Below are positions 8,601-11,310 of a stretch of 11,310 nt of DNA, piece after piece (position 1 is the stretch's first letter; each line of letters opens with the position of its first letter). The stretch is from contig JAHEJE010000055.1 in assembly GCA_024639035.1 (NCBI GenBank), positions 1 through 11,310 on the forward strand, read 5' to 3'. Below the pieces are notes generated by a model. That model was not told the origin of the DNA and ran no database searches. It saw only the letters and a list, made by a program, of their open reading frames with translations. This stretch comes from Alphaproteobacteria bacterium. Its GTDB lineage: Bacteria; Pseudomonadota; Alphaproteobacteria; Rhizobiales; Aestuariivirgaceae. A program made the translations under genes and the position numbers.

Positions 8601-10503
8601 GACCCCGTTCACCGCCGCCGGCGTCGGCGACATGTCCGGCGACGTGTTCGGCAACGGCATGCTGCTGTCCGACCAGACCAAGGTCGTGGCCGCCTTCGAC
8701 CACCGCGACATCTTCATCGATCCCGACCCGGACCCGGCGGCCAGCCATGCCGAGCGCCAGCGCCTGTTCGACATGGGGCGCTCGAGCTGGCAGGACTACG
8801 ATAGCAAGCTGATCTCCAAGGGCGGCGGCGTGTTCGCGCGCTCGCTGAAGTCGGTTCCGCTCAGTGCCGCGATGCGCAAGTTGCTCGACCTCAAGGGCGA
8901 GGCGGCGACCCCGAACGATATTCTCAGAGCCATCATGCGCATGTCCGTCGACCTGATGTGGTTCGGCGGCATCGGCACCTATATCAAGGCCGGCACCGAG
9001 AGCAATGCCGATGCCGGCGACCGGGCCAATGACGGCATCCGGGTGAACGCTAAGGAGGTCCGCGCCAAGGTTATCGGCGAGGGTGCCAATCTCGGCGTCA
9101 CCCAGCTCGGCCGCATTGAGTTCGCCCTCAACGGCGGGCGCATCAACACCGATGCGGTCGACAACTCCGCCGGCGTCAACTCCTCCGATGTCGAGGTCAA
9201 CATCAAGATCGCCCTTGCCGCGGCCGAACAGGCCGACAAGCTCAAGCGCCCGCAGCGCAACAAGCTGCTCGCCGACATGACCGACGAGGTCGCAAGCCTG
9301 GTGCTGCGCAACAACTATCTCCAGACCCTGTGTCTGACCATGAGCGAGGCGCGCGGCGCCCGCGAGGTCGAATACATCGGCCGGCTGATGCGCGAGCTGG
9401 AAAGCGAAGGGCTGCTCGACCGGGCAATCGAGTTCCTGCCCGACGACGGCGTCATCGCCGACCGGCTGCAGCACGACCAATCGCTGACGCGCCCGGAAAT
9501 CTCGGTCCTGATGGCCTATGCCAAGATCGTGCTCTACGACCGGCTGCTGGCCAGCTCGGTGCCGGACGATCCCTATTTGTCGACCCAGCTGTTCCGCTAC
9601 TTCCCGGTGCGGCTGCAGAAGAAGTATGCCGATGAGATCAACGGCCACAAGCTGCGCCGCGAGATCATCGCCACGATGTTGGCGAACAGCATGATCAACC
9701 GCGGCGGCCCGGCTTTCATGCTGCGCATGAAGGAGGAAACCGGTCACGCCGAAGCCCAGATCACCAGGGGCTTTTCCGCTGCCCGCGACGCCTTTGCCCT
9801 GACCGAGGCCAACGACCTGATCGATGAACTCGACAACAAGATCGATGGCGGTCTACAGACCGAACTTTACGTGCAACTGCAGCGTGTCCTGCGCCGGGCG
9901 ACGATCTGGTTCCTGCGCCACGAGAACTTTGCCGACGGCCTGGAAAAGGCGATCGTTCACTACCGCGAGGGCATTGAGGAGATCGCAGCCAATCTCGAGA
10001 AAGTCCTGCCGGAAAGCAATTACAAGCGCATCGACGAGCGCGTCGGCAGCTACGTCAAGCAGGGTGTGCCGGAAGACACCGCCAGGCGCATTGCCGGCCT
10101 GCGCTATCTGCTGCGGGCGCCGGACATCGTTCTCGTCGCCAATCTGACCGGCCAGCAGACGATCAAGGTCGCCAAGACCTATTTCACCGCCGGCATCGGG
10201 CTCGGCGTCGACCGGCTGATCCAGCGTTCCGATGAGATCGACACCTCGCACTACTACGACAAGCTGGCGGTGAACCGGACCCTGGATGGAATCCTGCAAA
10301 GCCTGCGCGGCATCGTGTCGGCCATGCTGGCGGAACATTCCGGCAAGCAGGATCCATGGCAGACCTGGTCGCGCGACAACGAGAAATCCCTGAAGCGGGT
10401 GCGCAGCGGCATCGACGAACTGCTCAGCGAAAGCGACTTCACCCTGGCCAAGCTCGCCGTCGCCGCCAGCCAGCTCGGCGACCTGGCGGTCACCTCCGGT
10501 TAG
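5671..10503 (+). CDS. gdhZ: Large NAD-specific glutamate dehydrogenase (about 180-kDa type)
   Basis: This enzyme oxidatively deaminates L-glutamate to 2-oxoglutarate and ammonium, reducing NAD+, in the cytoplasm. It links amino-acid catabolism to the TCA cycle. The 1,610-residue length is normal for this class, which differs from the ~450-residue hexameric enzymes. The long N-terminal half is regulatory, beginning with an ACT-like region (about residues 70-180, including DDMPFLVDSVMNMLAARG). The catalytic core shows RGGMIARGGLRWSDRPEDF (about 808-826), VPVGAKGGFVPKK with Lys850 as the likely catalytic lysine region, GVGDMSGDVFGNGM (984-997), the GEGANLG segment (1136-1142) and NSAGVNSSDVEVNIK (1165-1179). 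A helical C-terminal domain follows. No frameshift or missing block is seen. The start at 5671 follows a good ribosome binding site; the frame is open to 5584 but lacks family similarity there. The gene looks monocistronic, divergent from the AhpD-like gene and ending before a large hairpin. The symbol follows Caulobacter usage; Pseudomonas calls it gdhB. Confidence 0.97.
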   Translation: MATKASVKSRVKKIAKLAAEEPNDAKLSTLAVKMYQAAVQEDLEVLADDELMQLATDSLGFMAKRRPGRAVVNIYNPDAKDGHLAQITVIEMLNDDMPFLVDSVMNMLAARGFEILLVLHPIIDVERKTDGTLTSIKAQRGESSAAHRESLIHIHINRLVGARERKALLQDLQQALEDIRASVLDWRTMQSAVKDAMSSYQHNPPPVPVEELTEAMAFLQWLLDNHFTFLGIREYRFDGGPEKGQLKVVADSGLGVLRRDDMHVLRRGGDVMTLTPEIREFLLQPAPIFITKSDAISNVHRRTAMDYVGIKKFDQDGVLTGEIRVVGLFTSTAYTRSPREIPLIRKKIGEVIDHSGLNPNSHSGKSLLNVLETFPRDELFQIEVETLAAMAAGIVRLEERPRTRLFMRRDRFDRFVSAYVYISRDRFNSNVREKIGEVLAEAYEGTINSFSPYFGEGVLVRVHFNIARNAKAATRPSVDKLEREIADIVRTWDDRLVEAIETTLPADESRRLQRKYRDAFSRGYQEAFTPHTSLYDIREIEALTEGEKVAVEFYPVLKDPEGVSRLKLYHYDEAVPLSDRLPILENMGLRAIEEHSFTLTRHGTKSTRKIFIHEVKLQAAGRPDVDIKARSQMLEGCFLAVWNGLAENDIYNTLVLEQGMEWRDVALLRACGKYLRQTGIPYSSEYMAGTLVKHSAIANLLVELFKARFSLGSTGKTKRNAAAEKVSAKIDAILQEVPSLDEDRIVRRFENLVMSMHRTNFYQRDADGGLRPTMAFKIDSSEIEDLPAPRPFAEIFVYAPDVEGIHLRGGMIARGGLRWSDRPEDFRTEVLGLAKAQNVKNAVIVPVGAKGGFVPKKLPAGGSREEIFAEGTRTYKMFISSLLQISDNIVADKVVPPDDVIRFDDDDPYLVVAADKGTATFSDTANGLSQEHGFWLDDAFASGGSAGYDHKVMGITARGGWEAVKRHFREMNTDIQSTPFTAAGVGDMSGDVFGNGMLLSDQTKVVAAFDHRDIFIDPDPDPAASHAERQRLFDMGRSSWQDYDSKLISKGGGVFARSLKSVPLSAAMRKLLDLKGEAATPNDILRAIMRMSVDLMWFGGIGTYIKAGTESNADAGDRANDGIRVNAKEVRAKVIGEGANLGVTQLGRIEFALNGGRINTDAVDNSAGVNSSDVEVNIKIALAAAEQADKLKRPQRNKLLADMTDEVASLVLRNNYLQTLCLTMSEARGAREVEYIGRLMRELESEGLLDRAIEFLPDDGVIADRLQHDQSLTRPEISVLMAYAKIVLYDRLLASSVPDDPYLSTQLFRYFPVRLQKKYADEINGHKLRREIIATMLANSMINRGGPAFMLRMKEETGHAEAQITRGFSAARDAFALTEANDLIDELDNKIDGGLQTELYVQLQRVLRRATIWFLRHENFADGLEKAIVHYREGIEEIAANLEKVLPESNYKRIDERVGSYVKQGVPEDTARRIAGLRYLLRAPDIVLVANLTGQQTIKVAKTYFTAGIGLGVDRLIQRSDEIDTSHYYDKLAVNRTLDGILQSLRGIVSAMLAEHSGKQDPWQTWSRDNEKSLKRVRSGIDELLSESDFTLAKLAVAASQLGDLAVTSG

Positions 10504-10520
10504 GGCTCATCGCGCTTAAC

Positions 10521-10602
10521 CGGCACCGGCCCGCACCCCCGCCCAACCACCCATAGGGTACCCTTGCATTGGGTGGTTGGGCGGGGGAGCGGGCCGGTGC
10601 CG
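10521..10602. repeat. Long near-perfect inverted repeat, possible bidirectional terminator
   Basis: Arms 10521-10553 and 10570-10602 (33 bases each) are complementary except for one A-A mismatch, enclosing a 16-base loop (10554-10569). The loop contains the perfect palindrome AGGGTACCCT (10555-10564). Placement 17 bases after the glutamate dehydrogenase stop and 23 bases before the convergent YbjQ-family stop suits a shared terminator for both strands. However, no T-tract follows either arm, and the stem is much longer than a typical intrinsic terminator. A dispersed palindromic repeat inserted between converging genes is the alternative. Confidence 0.8.
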
Positions 10603-10625
10603 CCTCTTCACATACACGCGTTTGG

Positions 10626-10946
10626 TCAGTCGATCTGGACGGCGGTGCCGGCGGCGGTGACCATCAGCATAGAGCCGTTCTGTCCGACGGTCTCATAGTC
10701 GATGTCGACGCCGATGACGGCGTTGGCGCCCAGCGCTGCGGCCCGGTCGGCAAGCTCGGCAATGGCCGTCTCGCGGGCATCGTTCAGAACCTTCTCGTAG
10801 GCCCCTGAGCGCCCGCCGACGATATCGCGGACCGAGGCGAACAGATCGCGAAACAGGTTGGCCCCGAGAATGGCCTCACCCGCAACCAGCCCCTTGTAGG
10901 CAAGTACGCGGTGGCCTTCGATGACGTGAGTGGTGGTGATCAGCAT
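10626..10946 (-). CDS. YbjQ/UPF0145-family protein (putative heavy-metal-binding domain)
   Basis: The 106-residue protein covers the whole UPF0145/YbjQ family, whose E. coli member has a similar length. Visible family features are the N-terminal TTTHVIEGHRV, the middle segment ARETAIAELADRAAALGANAVIGVDIDYE and the C-terminal strand MLMVTAAGTAVQ. The family forms small soluble pentamer-like assemblies in known structures and is labelled putative heavy-metal binding, but no biochemical role is firmly established, and no Cys or metal-site cluster is visible here. Start: the frame is open to 11075, but AGGAG on the minus strand (10955-10959) lies 8 bases before ATG 10946. The upstream extension would be translated palindromic repeat, so 10946 is clear. 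The gene lies downstream of purH on the same strand, separated by the repeat element, and converges with the glutamate dehydrogenase gene. Confidence 0.92.
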   Translation of the reverse strand: MLITTTHVIEGHRVLAYKGLVAGEAILGANLFRDLFASVRDIVGGRSGAYEKVLNDARETAIAELADRAAALGANAVIGVDIDYETVGQNGSMLMVTAAGTAVQID

Positions 10947-10954
10947 GGTCTGGT

Positions 10955-10959
10955 CTCCT
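10955..10959 (-). promoter_or_regulatory. Ribosome binding site of the YbjQ-family gene
   Basis: AGGAG on the minus strand with an 8-base spacer to ATG 10946. It rules out the longer frame that reads through the neighbouring palindromic repeat. Confidence 0.8.
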
Positions 10960-10979
10960 AGTGGGGTTTGGTGCGATGT

Positions 10980-11106
10980 ATCCCCTTCCCCCAGCAAGGG
11001 GGAAGGTCGGGATGGGGGTTGATGGCGGTGCAACTGGCAAAGGCATCCATTTGTGGCACCGCCATCAATCCCCACCCTGACCCTCCCCTTTTCTAGGGGA
11101 GGGGAT
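10980..11106. repeat. Palindromic intergenic repeat element (MITE/REP-like)
   Basis: The arms 10980-11031 and 11056-11106 are imperfect inverted copies, roughly 80 percent matching by eye, around a 24-base spacer. The innermost 15 bases are the best matched: ATTGATGGCGGTGC on one side against TTGATGGCGGTGC on the other. Each arm carries its own 9-bp perfect hairpin with a 5-base loop: CCTTCCCCC/GGGGGAAGG (10984-11006) and CCCTCCCCT/AGGGGAGGG (11081-11103). This composite design is characteristic of dispersed non-autonomous repeats in proteobacterial genomes. No transposase gene is present, and a flanking target-site duplication is not evident. It fills nearly all of the gap between purH and the YbjQ-family gene and may also stop or attenuate purH transcription. 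Confidence 0.8.
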
Positions 11107-11131
11107 TAAGAGTGAGGGCTGCGTGTCCACC

Positions 11132-11310
11132 TCAGTGCCGGAAATGGCGCACGCCGGTAAAGACCATCGCCAGCCCGGCCTCATCGGCAGCCTTTATAAC
11201 ATCATCGTCGCGCATTGATCCACCGGGCTGGATCACCGCCGTGGCGCCGGCCTCGGCGGCCTGCAGCAGGCCGTCGGGGAACGGGAAGAAGGCATCCGAG
11301 GCAACCACCG
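11132..11310 (-). CDS. purH: Bifunctional AICAR formyltransferase / IMP cyclohydrolase, C-terminal part only
   Basis: The last 59 codons and the stop are present; the rest lies beyond the right edge. The translation begins VVASDAFFPFPDGL, continues with GATAVIQPGGSMRDDDVI, and ends in VFTGVRHFRH, all hallmark C-terminal motifs of PurH. This end belongs to the AICAR transformylase domain. The enzyme performs the last two steps of de novo purine synthesis: formylation of AICAR by 10-formyltetrahydrofolate, then ring closure to IMP. The visible part is intact, and the family ends at exactly this type of His/Arg-rich tail. Downstream on the same strand is the palindromic repeat and then the YbjQ-family gene. 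Confidence 0.97.
   Translation of the reverse strand, partial: VVASDAFFPFPDGLLQAAEAGATAVIQPGGSMRDDDVIKAADEAGLAMVFTGVRHFRH

Noticed and set aside
5695..9747. A 1,350-codon open frame antisense to the glutamate dehydrogenase gene
   Set aside because: Its codons are exactly in register with the sense codons, so its stops would need sense codons TTA, CTA or TCA, which are rare in this GC-rich genome. It ends its open stretch near the CTA codon at about 9853. The translation has no recognisable domain.
10947..11075. N-terminal extension of the YbjQ-family protein (43 residues)
   Set aside because: It would translate the palindromic repeat, has no family similarity, and a good AGGAG site points to ATG 10946.

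Overview
The window is ordinary-looking chromosomal DNA from a GC-rich alphaproteobacterium. The evidence is the high GC content, the strong third-position GC bias (which leaves long antisense frames open), a giant ~1,610-residue NAD-dependent glutamate dehydrogenase of the type common in Alphaproteobacteria, and GC-rich palindromic intergenic repeats. A Rhodospirillales-like source is my best guess, but this is inference. I see no tRNA, rRNA, CRISPR array, insertion sequence or phage gene.

Layout, left to right. (1) Bases 1-2501, minus strand: a membrane-bound hybrid sensor histidine kinase. It has two membrane segments flanking a periplasmic sensor, then HAMP, HisKA, HATPase, a degenerate receiver and an intact receiver, and its C-terminus runs off the left edge. 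(2) A 158-bp divergent intergenic region carries three TTAAC half-sites. (3) Bases 2660-3838, plus strand: a soluble two-component protein in the reversed order receiver-HisKA-HATPase. (4) Bases 3913-4953, plus strand: a proline racemase/hydroxyproline epimerase-family enzyme with a Ser/Cys active-site pair. (5) Bases 4961-5536, minus strand, convergent with the previous gene: an AhpD-like peroxidase-related protein. (6) Bases 5671-10503, plus strand, divergent from the AhpD-like gene: the large NAD-glutamate dehydrogenase. (7) A nearly perfect 33-bp inverted repeat (10521-10602) lies between convergent genes. (8) Bases 10626-10946, minus strand: a YbjQ/UPF0145 protein. (9) A 127-bp palindromic intergenic repeat element (10980-11106). 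(10) Bases 11132-11310, minus strand: the last 59 codons of purH.

The genes do not form one pathway. The two kinases are a divergent signalling pair and may act in one phosphorelay. The racemase-family enzyme and the glutamate dehydrogenase could both serve amino-acid catabolism, since proline and hydroxyproline carbon reaches 2-oxoglutarate, but no other proline or hydroxyproline gene is present, so this link is weak. The AhpD-like, YbjQ and PurH proteins are housekeeping or accessory functions. I found no convincing undescribed system. The points most worth a second look are the two intergenic palindromes, the Ser/Cys racemase-family active site and the divergent kinase pair with a degenerate receiver.
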